A stretch of 64,000 nt of DNA from Albibacterium sp963696875 (GCA_963696875.1 CAVOLQ010000002.1:248001-312000), one strand, 5' to 3'; shown: positions 1 to 9,696, counted from the stretch's first letter. Numbers and translations are program-made. The notes: generated by a model from the letters alone, not told the origin.

Positions 1-1410
1 TAGCGGGTAGATTACCTGCATCTTCAAGCATTTTTTTGAAGATCTGTATATCTACATTTTGACGGTAACTACCATAAATGGATTTCAACGTTTCCTTTAA
101 GGTTAAAGCATTCTTATTAAAAAACTCATTAGAATTTGAGCTATTGTCCATGGCAATTTTAAAGTTATTAATCTGCCTAGCAATGTTCAATAAACTTGTG
201 CTATTGTATATCTGCCCGAACCAAAGTTCCCTATCTGCATCCCTAAAAATATCTTGGTAAAGATTATCGATATCGGACATAAGCGAACCGTATTTCGCTT
301 TCAACTCAGAACTTCCGTTAATAAAATCAAGTAGCGCTGCATCTTCATCTTTTTTCTGCTTTACTAGATCGATATTCTTTAAGCCTTTCATTTTACCTTG
401 GTAATTCTTTCTGACGTTAGAATTCCGCTGAATTCTGGTTGCGAGAGCTATCTCAGTGGCTTTATCATCCAAACCAGCATCGCGCATTACAACGTTTTGA
501 AAACCAAATAAGGAAGCAGTATATGGCAAGAGGTATTTTTCTTGATATTCTATATATTGCGCTGGACGATGCCTAAAGGTTCGACCAGGATACCCCAAAA
601 TGAAAGTGAAATCTTCTTCTTTTACTCCATTTGGGTTGATAGTTAAATGTTTCTTTAGGTTGATAGGGAACATTTGACTTCGAAAATTTAGCTGGTTTTC
701 CATCTACACCTACATAGGCCCTTAAAAAAGAATAATCACCAGTATGACGAGGCCAAACCCAATTGTCAGCCTCTCCTCCAAATTCACCTATGCTTCTCTT
801 TGGAATATACACAAGTCTGACATCTTCAATTGTCTTATAACGAAAGAGAACATAGCTTTTTCCAATAAACATCTCGGATACTTCTGCCTTGATGGTAGGA
901 TCTTTAGCCTCTGCCTCTTCGGCAATTTTCCTGCTTTCCTGACCGATAATCTGTATACGCTCTGTGGGAGTTTTAGCTTTTTTAGCAATTTCTAGTATGC
1001 GTGAAGAAACATCTTCATAACTATCTGTAATTCGAATAGTTAACCCTTTAGCCTCGATCTCTTGTTCACGTGATCTAGCCACAAATCCGTTGGACAGGTA
1101 ATCGTTTTCTGTGCTACTAGCTAATTGAACTGCTCCAAAAGCACAATGATGATTAGTGATGATTAAGCCTTCATCTGAAATAAACGAACCAGTGCATCCT
1201 CCAACTCGAACCAACGCATCCACTAAGCCCACATGGCCAGGGTTATAAATATCTGTTTGATCAAGTATTAGACCGGCCTTCTTAAGATCGACACGATTTA
1301 AATCACTTAAGGGAAACATACCCCTCATCAAGCCTTGTGAAAGAGTGCATACTAAATGCAGCAATACATAAACCTATTAAGGCTATGGTTTTCATATTGA
1401 TAAATTTCAT
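1..1410 (-). CDS. S46 family dipeptidyl-peptidase (DPP7/DPP11-like), C-terminus outside window, two frameshifts
   Basis: Exported serine peptidase that removes dipeptides from oligopeptides in the periplasm. The frame begins at 1410 (or the second ATG at 1395) with a signal peptide, MKTIALIGLC..., then the S46 N-terminal region with the catalytic His in TNHHCAFGAV and the conserved Asp in GGEADNW, followed by PRHTGDYSFLR. The serine half lies beyond base 1. Two single-base errors break the frame: an extra base in the C run at 1321-1324 separates the signal peptide from the mature part, and an extra base in the T run at 654-656 separates PYQPK from NPNGVKEEDF. Downstream of the second shift the frame is open to the window edge and continues as LGYPGRT and helical S46 sequence. 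The exact specificity (DPP7 versus DPP11) is decided by a residue in the missing half. Family call is firm; intactness depends on the indels being errors. Confidence 0.88.
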
Positions 1411-1477
1411 AAAATTAGGTATAAAAAGGTTTAATAAATGACTCTTATAATTCAATAAATATTATTGTCGAGAGCAG

Positions 1478-2227
1478 CTATGTATTTAATTGATTGATTT
1501 TTTTCAGAACTTTTTCTATATCGTCAATATGGTCTATCCCAAAAGACTCGAATTCTGTAATAGTGGTTTGTATAGGATAGCCATTCTCTAACCACCTTAA
1601 TTGCTCTAAAGCCTCACAAGATTCTAAAGGAGAGGGGGCTAATAGTGTAATTTCTCTTAATACATTTGCTCTAAATCCATAAATCCCAATATGTTTATAA
1701 TAACTATGCTTGTTTAACCATTGAGGTTTTGGACAATTGCGTTGATAGGGAATGGGATTTCTGCTAAAATACAGGGCTCTCAGGTTCTTATCGACAACAA
1801 CCTTCGGTGTATTATGGTTGAATAATTCGTCTTCTAAGCTAATCTTTCTGATTAAGGTAGCAATATGAACATCTTTATCTTTAAAGCAGGCAATAAGTTC
1901 TTCAATTTGCAAAGGATTAATAAAGGGTTCGTCACCTTGTATATTTACGATGATTTCCATATCTGGAAAATGATTTGCGACCTCTGCACAGCGATCGGTT
2001 CCACTAACATGATTTGGGGAAGTCATCATCACAATGGCACCAAAACTTTGACCATGTTTTAAAATTTGATCGTCATCGGTGGCAATAATGACTTCAGAAA
2101 ATGACTTTACCTTTTTTGTTTGTTCGTATACACGCTGGATCATTGTTTTACCATCAATTTCAACCAAAGGCTTCCCAGGAAACCTGGTTGACGCATAACG
2201 GGCCGGTATTACTGCAATCATCTTCAT
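1478..2227 (-). CDS. kdsB: 3-deoxy-manno-octulosonate cytidylyltransferase (CMP-Kdo synthetase)
   Basis: Couples CTP to Kdo to give CMP-Kdo, the donor for the lipopolysaccharide inner core; cytoplasmic. The protein begins MKMIAVIPARYAST, the nucleotide-binding signature of the family (IPARxxSTRxPGKPL), and contains NIQGDEP (about residues 95-101), the metal/sugar-binding motif. Length of about 249 residues is normal for KdsB. An ATG nine bases further upstream (2236) is also in frame; I prefer 2227 because it matches the usual family start. It is the last gene of a minus-strand operon trpS-dNK-kdsB with gaps of about 10 bases. kdsA and kdsD, the other Kdo genes, lie elsewhere in this window. 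Confidence 0.95.
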   Translation of the reverse strand: MKMIAVIPARYASTRFPGKPLVEIDGKTMIQRVYEQTKKVKSFSEVIIATDDDQILKHGQSFGAIVMMTSPNHVSGTDRCAEVANHFPDMEIIVNIQGDEPFINPLQIEELIACFKDKDVHIATLIRKISLEDELFNHNTPKVVVDKNLRALYFSRNPIPYQRNCPKPQWLNKHSYYKHIGIYGFRANVLREITLLAPSPLESCEALEQLRWLENGYPIQTTITEFESFGIDHIDDIEKVLKKINQLNT

Positions 2228-2238
2228 GGATTCCAAAT

Positions 2239-2853
2239 TTAAAATAGGCCGTTAATCTCCCTTTCAACTTGTTGAATAACAAAACTCATATCTTCCGTAT
2301 TATTGGCAAAATCTAATTTATCCTTGTCTAGGATTAATAATTTACCACCTCTGTAGCTGTTGATCCATTTTTCATATTTATCATTTAATTTTGAAAGATA
2401 ATCTAATCGAATACCAGCTTCATATTCACGCCCTCTCAACTGGATGTTATCCACTAAGGTGGGTACCGAAGCTTTTAAATAGATTAACAGGTCGGGCGGA
2501 TTAATAAACTCTAAGACACTTTCAAAAATTTCACTGTAATTTTTGAAATCACGTGCGCTCATCAGATCCATATCGTGTAGATTTTCGGCAAAAATATAAG
2601 CGTCTTCGTAGATAGTTCGATCTTGAATGATATTTTCCTTTGTTTTCTGAAGCTCAAGCATATGCTGGAATCGACTATTCAAGAAGTATATCTGCAAATT
2701 AAACGACCATCGTTTCATATCGTTATAAAAATCCTCTAAATAGGGATTATGGTCAACTGCCTCGTATTGCGGCTCCCAACCAAGATGTTTGGCTAAAAGA
2801 CCAGTTAATGTGGTTTTTCCCGCTCCTATATTTCCTACTATTGCAATGTGCAT
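2239..2853 (-). CDS. Deoxynucleoside kinase (dNK family)
   Basis: Phosphorylates deoxynucleosides (probably deoxyadenosine/deoxyguanosine) in nucleotide salvage; cytoplasmic. The protein of 204 residues has an N-terminal P-loop GNIGAGKTT (residues 7-15), the DRT motif at 78-80 that corresponds to the ERS/DRS catalytic segment of the family, and an Arg-rich lid (LRGREYEAGI). It sits 9 bases downstream of trpS and just ahead of kdsB, which suggests one transcript, although the three products have unrelated roles. Family assignment is strong; substrate preference cannot be read from the sequence. Confidence 0.9.
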   Translation of the reverse strand: MHIAIVGNIGAGKTTLTGLLAKHLGWEPQYEAVDHNPYLEDFYNDMKRWSFNLQIYFLNSRFQHMLELQKTKENIIQDRTIYEDAYIFAENLHDMDLMSARDFKNYSEIFESVLEFINPPDLLIYLKASVPTLVDNIQLRGREYEAGIRLDYLSKLNDKYEKWINSYRGGKLLILDKDKLDFANNTEDMSFVIQQVEREINGLF

Positions 2854-2862
2854 TTTAATCGT

Positions 2863-3858
2863 TTAAAAAGGTTTAATGCCTATAAGATCTCTTACGTCTG
2901 AAATCGTTTTACGTGCAGACTCACGAGCCTTTTCCGCACCCATATTTACTGTTTTCCTTAAATAATCTTCATCTTTGGCAATGTCGTTAATCCGATTTCG
3001 TATAGACTCCGTAGAGAGTATAATGTCTTCGGCCAGCTGTTTCTTGAAATCTCCATAGCGTATCTGACATTTTGAATAAAGCTCGTCAAAATGTTGTATC
3101 GTATCTTCAGATGAAACGATTTTCATAATATCAAAAAGATTTTGAATATAATCTGGTTTAACTTGATTTTCTTCAGTTGGTCCAGAATCTGTTAACGCTT
3201 TCATTACTTTTTTACGGATAACCTCAGGGGTATCGGCCAAAAAAATAGCGTTTCCTTCTCCTTCAGATTTCCCCATTTTCCCAGTCCCATTTAAGCCAGG
3301 GATCTTAACCAATTTCTCGGTAGAACTGAACGCGTAGGGTTCCGGAAAGTACTCGGCATTATAAAGACGATTGAAACGATTCCCAAAGGTACGAGCCATT
3401 TCAAGGTGCTGTTCTTGGTCTTTTCCTACAGGCACTTTTGTTGCTCTATGGATTAAGATATCGGCCGCCATTAAAACAGGATAAGTCAATAAGCCTGCAT
3501 TTACATTTTCAGGATGCATTCGTATTTTATCTTTGAAAGATGCACTTCTTTCCAACTCGCCCATATAGGCATTCATGTTTAAGTACAAATATAACTCGAT
3601 AATTTCTGGTACATCTGATTGAACATAAATTGTTGCTTTTTCAGGATCAACCCCCGCAGCAAGGTATTCTACCACTACATTTCGAACGTTTTGATGGAGC
3701 TCCGCAGAAGTAGGATGGGTAGTAAGTGAATGCCAATCGGCTATGAAAAAGAAGCAGTTATACTCATTTTGCATTTGTATAAAGTTCTTAATTGCGCCAT
3801 AATAATTTCCTAAATGTAAATTTCCGGTACTTCGTATACCGCTAACAACTGTTTCCAT
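2863..3858 (-). CDS. trpS: Tryptophanyl-tRNA synthetase
   Basis: Charges tRNA-Trp with tryptophan. This is a class I synthetase of 331 residues, normal for bacterial TrpRS. The HIGH-type motif appears as HLGN (residues 15-18) after the family start VVSGIRSTGNLH, and the KMSKS loop appears as KMGKS (194-198). Other TrpRS segments are visible, such as MAADILIHRA and VGKDQEQH. It is the first gene of the minus-strand trio trpS-dNK-kdsB. The 244 bases upstream, shared with the divergent desaturase gene, should hold its promoter; I see no perfect -7 box on this strand. Confidence 0.97.
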   Translation of the reverse strand: METVVSGIRSTGNLHLGNYYGAIKNFIQMQNEYNCFFFIADWHSLTTHPTSAELHQNVRNVVVEYLAAGVDPEKATIYVQSDVPEIIELYLYLNMNAYMGELERSASFKDKIRMHPENVNAGLLTYPVLMAADILIHRATKVPVGKDQEQHLEMARTFGNRFNRLYNAEYFPEPYAFSSTEKLVKIPGLNGTGKMGKSEGEGNAIFLADTPEVIRKKVMKALTDSGPTEENQVKPDYIQNLFDIMKIVSSEDTIQHFDELYSKCQIRYGDFKKQLAEDIILSTESIRNRINDIAKDEDYLRKTVNMGAEKARESARKTISDVRDLIGIKPF

Positions 3859-4067
3859 AGTTTGCGAAAATACAGAAATATTGCTTAAAATTGAGCTTCG
3901 ATCTGCCTTTTAATAAATTAATACAACTTTTTACTTGCTAACCATGTTGTAGAATAAAGCAGTTCTATAAATTCGACATGATGAAAAAAAATTAAAAATT
4001 GTATCAAGGAATATCTCTAATACCTATCAGATAAAACCTAATACCTTTTCAAATTCGTTTATTTTAT

Positions 4068-4075
4068 TATTTTTG
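4068..4075 (+). promoter_or_regulatory. Possible -7 box for the desaturase operon
   Basis: TATTTTTG matches the Bacteroidetes -7 consensus TAnnTTTG and lies 28 bases before the desaturase start. No TTG is present at the expected -33 distance, so this rests on the -7 element alone. Confidence 0.35.
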
Positions 4076-4102
4076 ACTTGATGTTTAATATAAATCTGAG
4101 TT

Positions 4103-5194
4103 ATGATAAAGCCCGTTTATAAAAAAGCAGATGTTAATGATTTTTTTAAGAAGTTACAAAAGGAAGTTCAGGAAGATGTACTAGGTGATCTATCCTTACA
4201 ACGAAAGAATGTAATCAAATCCTATGCTTTGCTTTTTACTTACTTCATACTTTATTTTTGCATTTTACTTTTTGGAAACTTTACATTTTTCCTCTTTCTA
4301 TTTTACATTTTATTGGGATGGTCAACCATCGTTTTATTCATAAACGCTTTTCACGATGCTGCGCATGGAGCCGTGTTTAAAAGCAAAAGGAATAACCATG
4401 TTTTCATGCACGTATTAGAATTATTTGGCAGCAATAGTTATATATGGTCGAAACGACATATCTTACTGCATCATCCTTATCCAAATGTACAAAATTGGGA
4501 TACCGATATAAAGCAAAGTGATATTGTCCATATTTTCCCAGATAGCCCTTATTTAAAGATGCATAAATACCAACATATATACATGTGGTTTATTTATCCT
4601 TTTTATACATTAAACTGGCTTTTTATTCGAGATTTCAAAGACTTTTTTGGAACAAAGGATAATTATGTGAAACGCATTTTAACTATCCCTAGAAAAGAAT
4701 ACATAAAACTTTTCGCAGCTAAATTATTTAACATCTTCTACCTAATAATCATTCCCGCTTTTTTATTAAACCATCCCTGGTATATTATCGTAGCCGGATG
4801 GATTGTTATGCACATCTCTGCTAGCTTGTTAGGAGTGATTGCTTTAATCTCAACCCATGTTGATGAAGAGGCCATTTTTCCAATGCCTCCAAGCGATGGA
4901 AAAATGCTTAATACATGGGCCGTTCATCAAATGACCGTAACCAAAGATTTCAGCGCAGACTGTAGGGTTGCGAATTTCCTTTTTGGAGGCTTTACCCACC
5001 ATGTTGCCCATCACTTATTTCCCGGTGTAGCGCATACCTATTATCCTAGAATAACGCCAATCATCCGCCGTTATGCCCAAGAGTATAACCTTCCTTATAC
5101 CTGCTATCCATTTTATGATGCGATTAAGTCTCACTATTTCTTGTTAAAGAAAAGCGGAAAACCCGAAAATATATTATTGCATGGTGAAATCTGA
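4103..5194 (+). CDS. Membrane fatty acid desaturase
   Basis: Di-iron integral-membrane desaturase that introduces a double bond into acyl chains of membrane lipids. The three histidine boxes are all present: HDAAH (residues 84-88), HILLHH (119-124) and HHVAHH (299-304). About four hydrophobic spans surround them (roughly 43-80 and 210-250), and the length of 363 residues fits the acyl-lipid/acyl-CoA desaturase family. The stop overlaps the next gene, a lyso-phospholipid-type acyltransferase, by 14 bases, so the two are probably translated together and act on the same lipid pool. Regiospecificity (delta-5/6/9/12) cannot be assigned. Confidence 0.92.
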   Translation: MIKPVYKKADVNDFFKKLQKEVQEDVLGDLSLQRKNVIKSYALLFTYFILYFCILLFGNFTFFLFLFYILLGWSTIVLFINAFHDAAHGAVFKSKRNNHVFMHVLELFGSNSYIWSKRHILLHHPYPNVQNWDTDIKQSDIVHIFPDSPYLKMHKYQHIYMWFIYPFYTLNWLFIRDFKDFFGTKDNYVKRILTIPRKEYIKLFAAKLFNIFYLIIIPAFLLNHPWYIIVAGWIVMHISASLLGVIALISTHVDEEAIFPMPPSDGKMLNTWAVHQMTVTKDFSADCRVANFLFGGFTHHVAHHLFPGVAHTYYPRITPIIRRYAQEYNLPYTCYPFYDAIKSHYFLLKKSGKPENILLHGEI

Positions 5195-5981
5195 TCGTCT
5201 AAGTATTCAGTCCTTTATTTCCAATCATTTACATAGGTATCTTTACCTAGTATCCATAATATTGGTCTTCAGCCTCGCTTATCCATTATTGTGGTATTAT
5301 GCTAAAAATAAAAAAAAGTACTTCTCCCAACTCGTGAAACTTAGAAGATGGATTGCCTTGAAAAGTACTTTTCTAGTAGGCGTTCGTTTTAAAATAGATA
5401 GAGAAATTAACATAGACACTTCTAAAAATTACATTATTTGTGCGAACCATGCGTCTAATTTAGACATTTCTGCTTTGATGGCTGTTTGGGATACTGATTT
5501 TTCTTTTATAGGAAAGCATGAGTTACTGGAAAATAAGGTTACTTCTTTATTTTTCAAAACAATTGACATCCCGATTAATCGTTCAAGTAAAATTTCTTCT
5601 TTTCGTGCTTTCAAAAAAGCGCAATTTTTGTTGGAAAGTGGAAAATCTGTAGCGCTTTTTCCTGAAGGAGGGATTAATGATACATTTCCGCCTCAACTAG
5701 GTGACTTCAAAATAGGGGCTTTTAAATTGGCGGTAGACTCAAACATCCCAATTCTCCCTGTTATAATACACGATTCCTGGAAATTATGCTGGGATGACGG
5801 TACTGCTTATGGAACTTCTCCAGGCACTTGTCACATTACTGTATTAAAACCGATCGAGCCCAAATCCTTTTTGAATGCGGAAAGCCTACGGGAACAGGTT
5901 TACTCGATTTTTCAAAACAATTTGGACAAAGATAAACGTAACAATTCGGACAAACGTCACTCTAAAAGAAAAGCATTATAA
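5181..5981 (+). CDS. 1-acyl-sn-glycerol-3-phosphate acyltransferase family protein
   Basis: PlsC-like acyltransferase that would place an acyl chain on a lysophospholipid or glycerolipid acceptor at the inner membrane. It has an N-terminal hydrophobic segment (about residues 20-40), the NHxxxxD catalytic motif NHASNLD (89-95) and the acceptor-binding FPEGG motif (159-163), also a later PILPVIIH segment typical of the family. Length 266. It starts inside the desaturase gene and ends 4 bases before the ABC ATPase start, giving a tight three-gene unit. Whether it is the housekeeping PlsC or a specialised acyltransferase (for example for ornithine or glycine lipids) is open. Confidence 0.9.
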   Translation: MVKSDRLSIQSFISNHLHRYLYLVSIILVFSLAYPLLWYYAKNKKKYFSQLVKLRRWIALKSTFLVGVRFKIDREINIDTSKNYIICANHASNLDISALMAVWDTDFSFIGKHELLENKVTSLFFKTIDIPINRSSKISSFRAFKKAQFLLESGKSVALFPEGGINDTFPPQLGDFKIGAFKLAVDSNIPILPVIIHDSWKLCWDDGTAYGTSPGTCHITVLKPIEPKSFLNAESLREQVYSIFQNNLDKDKRNNSDKRHSKRKAL

Positions 5982-5985
5982 GAAA

Positions 5986-6732
5986 ATGGAAGAGAAAGCA
6001 CTCATTGAACTCGTTGATATAGGTCGTAAATATGTTATTGGAGCTGAAACCATTCACGCCATAAAGTCTGTTTCTCTATCTATAAAAAAGGGAGAGTTTG
6101 TTGCATTGATGGGCCCTTCCGGTTCGGGAAAATCTACATTAATGAATATCTTGGGTTGCCTTGATACACCAACGAGAGGAGAATATTATCTCAATAACCA
6201 GTTAGTAAGTGACATGAGTGAAAACGAACTTGCGGAAGTTAGAAATAAAGAAATTGGCTTTGTCTTTCAAACGTTTAACCTTTTGCCACGTTCAACTTCA
6301 TTAGACAACGTAGCCCTTCCCTTGATATATGCAGGCATTCGAAAGAGGGAACGTTCAGAAAAAGCCCAGCTTGCGCTTGAAAGTGTTGGATTAGGAGATC
6401 GTATTTACCATAAACCGAATGAATTATCTGGAGGGCAACGCCAACGTGTTGCTGTTGCGAGGGCTTTAATAAACAACCCTTCCATTATTCTTGCTGATGA
6501 GCCAACTGGAAACTTAGATACGAAAACCTCAATAGAAATCATGAATTTAATTGAAGAAATCCATTCTAAAGGAAATACCATTGTCCTTGTTACCCATGAG
6601 GAAGACATTGCCCAACACGCCCATCGAATTGTAAGAATGCGAGATGGCCTAATTGAAGATGATTTCTTAAATCCAAGTATCGTAAGGTCCGAATTTCCCA
6701 AAGTGGATACTTCCTTAGATAATAAAGGATAA
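5986..6732 (+). CDS. ABC transporter ATP-binding protein (MacB/LolD type)
   Basis: Cytoplasmic ATPase subunit of an ABC transporter, probably of the MacB/LolD (type VII, mechanotransmission) class judged from the sequence around GCLDTPTRGEY and VFQTFNLLPR. It carries Walker A GPSGSGKS (43-50), signature LSGGQ (147-151), Walker B ILADEPTG (168-175) and a switch His in LVTHE. The start chosen, MEEKALIEL, gives 248 residues and avoids a long overlap with the acyltransferase gene. No FtsX/MacB-like permease gene lies next to it: the following gene is on the other strand. It may therefore work with a permease encoded elsewhere. Confidence 0.93.
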   Translation: MEEKALIELVDIGRKYVIGAETIHAIKSVSLSIKKGEFVALMGPSGSGKSTLMNILGCLDTPTRGEYYLNNQLVSDMSENELAEVRNKEIGFVFQTFNLLPRSTSLDNVALPLIYAGIRKRERSEKAQLALESVGLGDRIYHKPNELSGGQRQRVAVARALINNPSIILADEPTGNLDTKTSIEIMNLIEEIHSKGNTIVLVTHEEDIAQHAHRIVRMRDGLIEDDFLNPSIVRSEFPKVDTSLDNKG

Positions 6733-6842
6733 AATCGCCTCAAAAAATAGGTAGTGAATCCCCAATCGTCGATAGGTTTTTCCAAAAGGATATCCTCTGA
6801 AGTGCTAAGATCAGTTTAAAAATCTAATACCTATGCTGAACG

Positions 6843-8675
6843 CTATAAAATAGTTTCTTTTGTCTTTTTATCCGATTGGAGTTCGGTCAAATACTTGTAC
6901 AAACCTTTTTCTTGTGCAAGTAACTCATCATGTGTTCCGCTTTCAATAACCGATCCGCCATCTATTACGATGATTTTGTCTGCTTGCCTAACGGTTGATA
7001 AGCGGTGTGCGATAATAATGGAAGTTCTATTCTTCATTAATTCCTCTAAAGCTTCCTGTACTAAACGTTCTGATTCAGAGTCTAACGAAGAGGTTGCTTC
7101 ATCTAAAATTAGAATTGCTGGGTCTTTTAATAGTGCGCGAGCAATAGCTATTCGCTGCCTTTGGCCTCCAGATAATTTTATCCCTCTTTCTCCCACAAGG
7201 GTCTCATAACCTTCTGGGAAACCTAATATAAATTCATGCGCATTTGCACGCCTGGCAGCCTCTTCTATAGCCTTATCGCTTGAATTTAGCTTTCCGTAAG
7301 CTATATTTTCCCGTATGGTTCCGCCGAAAAGTAGAACATCTTGAGGAACAATAGCAATTTGATTCCTGATATCGGTTAGTGCGTAAAAGTCGGCAGTTTT
7401 GTCATCATACAGAATTTCTCCTACTTGAGGGTTATAGAACCTTAATATTAAGGATGCTAGCGTGGATTTACCGGTTCCGCTAGGTCCTACTATGGCTACC
7501 TTTTCTCCGGCGTTGACGTTAAATGTGATATCATTTAGAACTTGTATATCTTTTCGAGAAGGGTAGGCGAAAGAAACACAATTAAAAGCTAAGTTGCCCT
7601 TAATAGGTACTTTTATTTCGTTATCTGCTTGATTAATGGAAACGTCTTCTTGTTTTTCTTCCATTAATTCTAATACACGTTCACTTGCCCCAACTGCTTT
7701 TTGGATATTAGCATAAAGCTCTGGAAAACTGCCCATCGATCCTGCTACAAAAATTGAATACAGTATATATGTGGTGAGATTTCCAACAGTCATCTCTCCA
7801 TTTAAAACTAAAACAGACCCATACCATATCACGCCAACAACAGCTCCAAACAAACAAAAAATGATAAACGAAGCAAATATCCCTCTAAAGGTACCCCCTC
7901 TTAGAGCAATCTGAACTACCTGATTTAATATATTTTGATAGCGATTAGCTTCATAAGATTCATTTACAAAAGCTTTTACGTTACTGATTCCTTGTAAAGT
8001 TTCCTGAACGACCGTATTGGATTCAGCAAGTTTATCTTGTGCTTCTTTGGAAAGCTTGCGGATAAAGCGACCAAAAATAACAGCCGCTATAATTAGAACC
8101 GGCAAAATTGCCAGATTCAATAAGGTCAATTTAATTGAAACTATGAATAAAAAAGCAACACCGCCGGCTAGTAATATAACCTGACGAATCATTTCAGCCA
8201 AAGTGATTGTCATGGTGTCTTGAATTTGAGTTAAATCCGCAGATAATCTACTATTCAATTCACCAACACGTCGATTGCTGAAGAAATCCATGGGGAGGGT
8301 TATCAATCTGAAATAAGTATCTTTTCGGATGTCAGTAATTGACTTTTCTGCCACTTCTACAAATAAACGGATTCTGAAAAATGAAGCAACTGATTGGAAA
8401 AACAATACCGCAAAGCAGATTAAGCCAATAGTCGGGATACTCGCGGGCAACCAATCATAACTCTGCTTGCCCTGCGCTGCATCTATCATTGCACCTAATA
8501 GAGCAGGAAAGGCTAATAAGGTTAAGCTAGACAAAAAGAGAAAAATCATCCCGATGATAAAAACAAATCGATAGGGACGAATGTACTTTAATAACCTTCG
8601 CACATGCGCAAGGGTTTTCTTGTTGATTTTAGCTTTCGGTAAATCCTCATTTCCAGTACGACTTCTTTTTGCCAT
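6843..8675 (-). CDS. ABC transporter, fused permease and ATPase (MsbA-type exporter)
   Basis: Half-transporter of 610 residues that acts as a homodimer (or heterodimer) and exports lipids, drugs or peptides. The first 330 residues form the six-helix ABC type I exporter domain (hydrophobic spans near 38-60, 80-105, 160-205, 268-310). The ATPase domain has Walker A GPSGTGKS (397-404), signature LSGGQ (501-505) and ILDEATSSLD. The N-terminus is basic (MAKRSRTG). Similar proteins in Bacteroidetes are annotated as MsbA-like or multidrug exporters; the substrate cannot be determined here. It is monocistronic between convergent and co-directional neighbours. Confidence 0.93.
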   Translation of the reverse strand: MAKRSRTGNEDLPKAKINKKTLAHVRRLLKYIRPYRFVFIIGMIFLFLSSLTLLAFPALLGAMIDAAQGKQSYDWLPASIPTIGLICFAVLFFQSVASFFRIRLFVEVAEKSITDIRKDTYFRLITLPMDFFSNRRVGELNSRLSADLTQIQDTMTITLAEMIRQVILLAGGVAFLFIVSIKLTLLNLAILPVLIIAAVIFGRFIRKLSKEAQDKLAESNTVVQETLQGISNVKAFVNESYEANRYQNILNQVVQIALRGGTFRGIFASFIIFCLFGAVVGVIWYGSVLVLNGEMTVGNLTTYILYSIFVAGSMGSFPELYANIQKAVGASERVLELMEEKQEDVSINQADNEIKVPIKGNLAFNCVSFAYPSRKDIQVLNDITFNVNAGEKVAIVGPSGTGKSTLASLILRFYNPQVGEILYDDKTADFYALTDIRNQIAIVPQDVLLFGGTIRENIAYGKLNSSDKAIEEAARRANAHEFILGFPEGYETLVGERGIKLSGGQRQRIAIARALLKDPAILILDEATSSLDSESERLVQEALEELMKNRTSIIIAHRLSTVRQADKIIVIDGGSVIESGTHDELLAQEKGLYKYLTELQSDKKTKETIL

Positions 8676-8734
8676 TTATTGTTTAAATTATTAGTATTTT
8701 ATTCTTTTAATCTGTCCGCAATTTGCAGGAAAAA

Positions 8735-8742
8735 CAAAGGTA
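8735..8742 (-). promoter_or_regulatory. Possible -7 box for the ABC exporter gene
   Basis: On the minus strand the bases read TACCTTTG, the same -7 box found before rpsO and rnpB. It lies about 60 bases before the exporter start. A -33 TTTG is not at the usual distance. Confidence 0.4.
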
Positions 8743-8749
8743 CCTAAAT

Positions 8750-9526
8750 TCACTCAAAATCGACCCTTACTATGTCACCTATATGTAATCCTAGTAATCC
8801 ACTTGCATTTCCCTTATTAATTGCAATTTCCAAGTGATTGCTTATTCCAAAAAGGCATAGCTTTTCTCCTTCGGGCACTTCGTTATAATGCCATGAAAGT
8901 TGATTAATGGTTTCATTTCTACGAAAATGGACAGTGAACGAACGGTTGTTTTGGACTTCGGTAAAGAGTTCTTTGGTGATATTTGTAATTACATTTTGAA
9001 AAGAATCTACATAGATTACTCTTCCTCTTATGGTGTTTTTATCGATTACGGGCTGAACACTGGTGCGCTGTTGAATCTCACCTATAGGATGGCCAATATC
9101 ACTTAATTTTCCACCCTTTGCTAAGTATATGGCTGCCTTTGCGAAAATATCTGTTAAAGGAAAATGCAAGAATTTCAAATCCTGAATAACAGTTAACTCT
9201 ACGGCTTCTTCGGGTTCTTCATCAAATAACAGGGAAAAGATTCCGTTGTCCGTGCCCACAAAAAAATAATCTTTGTGTTTTATAGCGAGATACCGTGTAT
9301 TCTTATTGTAAACTGAGTCTATACCGATTAAATGGACGGTCTTTTTAGGGAAATATAAGTAAGCATTTTTTAATACAAAAGCTGCTTGTTGAATATCAAA
9401 AGGAGGTATTTCATGCGAAATATCAATTATTTTTACCGCAGGATCGAGATTAAGAAGACTCCCTTTAAGTGCGGCTTGGTAAAAATCAGTATGTCCTAAA
9501 TCTGTGGTTAAGGTTATAATCCCCAT
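8750..9526 (-). CDS. S-adenosyl-L-methionine hydroxide adenosyltransferase (DUF62 family)
   Basis: Cleaves S-adenosylmethionine with hydroxide to adenosine and methionine; relatives include the fluorinase and chlorinase but most bacterial members are hydrolases. The protein begins with the family signature ITLTTDLGHTDFYQAALKG, has IIDISHEIPPFD (residues 35-46), FVGTDNGIFSLL and the C-terminal half with YVDSFQNVITNI. Length of 258 residues is normal. The physiological role of the family is not well understood. Adjacent genes give no further hint. Confidence 0.9.
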   Translation of the reverse strand: MGIITLTTDLGHTDFYQAALKGSLLNLDPAVKIIDISHEIPPFDIQQAAFVLKNAYLYFPKKTVHLIGIDSVYNKNTRYLAIKHKDYFFVGTDNGIFSLLFDEEPEEAVELTVIQDLKFLHFPLTDIFAKAAIYLAKGGKLSDIGHPIGEIQQRTSVQPVIDKNTIRGRVIYVDSFQNVITNITKELFTEVQNNRSFTVHFRRNETINQLSWHYNEVPEGEKLCLFGISNHLEIAINKGNASGLLGLHIGDIVRVDFE

Positions 9527-9575
9527 AATTAATAATTTCTCACTTCAAAAATGATTGCTTTTCAAAATCGATTTG

Positions 9576-9583
9576 CAAAAATA
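9576..9583 (-). promoter_or_regulatory. Possible -7 box for the SAM hydroxide adenosyltransferase gene
   Basis: The minus strand reads TATTTTTG here, a full match to TAnnTTTG, 50 bases before the start codon. No convincing -33 TTG is visible. Confidence 0.3.
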
Positions 9584-9696
9584 GCAGAATTATACTTCTT
9601 TTTTTTATCCATGTTTATTTGTAATCTTGTCTATTCTTTTTGCAATGGATTATTGCATCTTTTAATTTAATAAAAGAAATTCTTAAACCTAACATT

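Noticed and set aside
78..260. Plus-strand 60-codon frame
   Set aside because: It is the complement of the S46 peptidase coding strand and shows no protein-like features.
6405..6785. Minus-strand 126-codon frame opposite the ABC ATPase
   Set aside because: Mirror of Walker B and signature codons; no homology recognisable.
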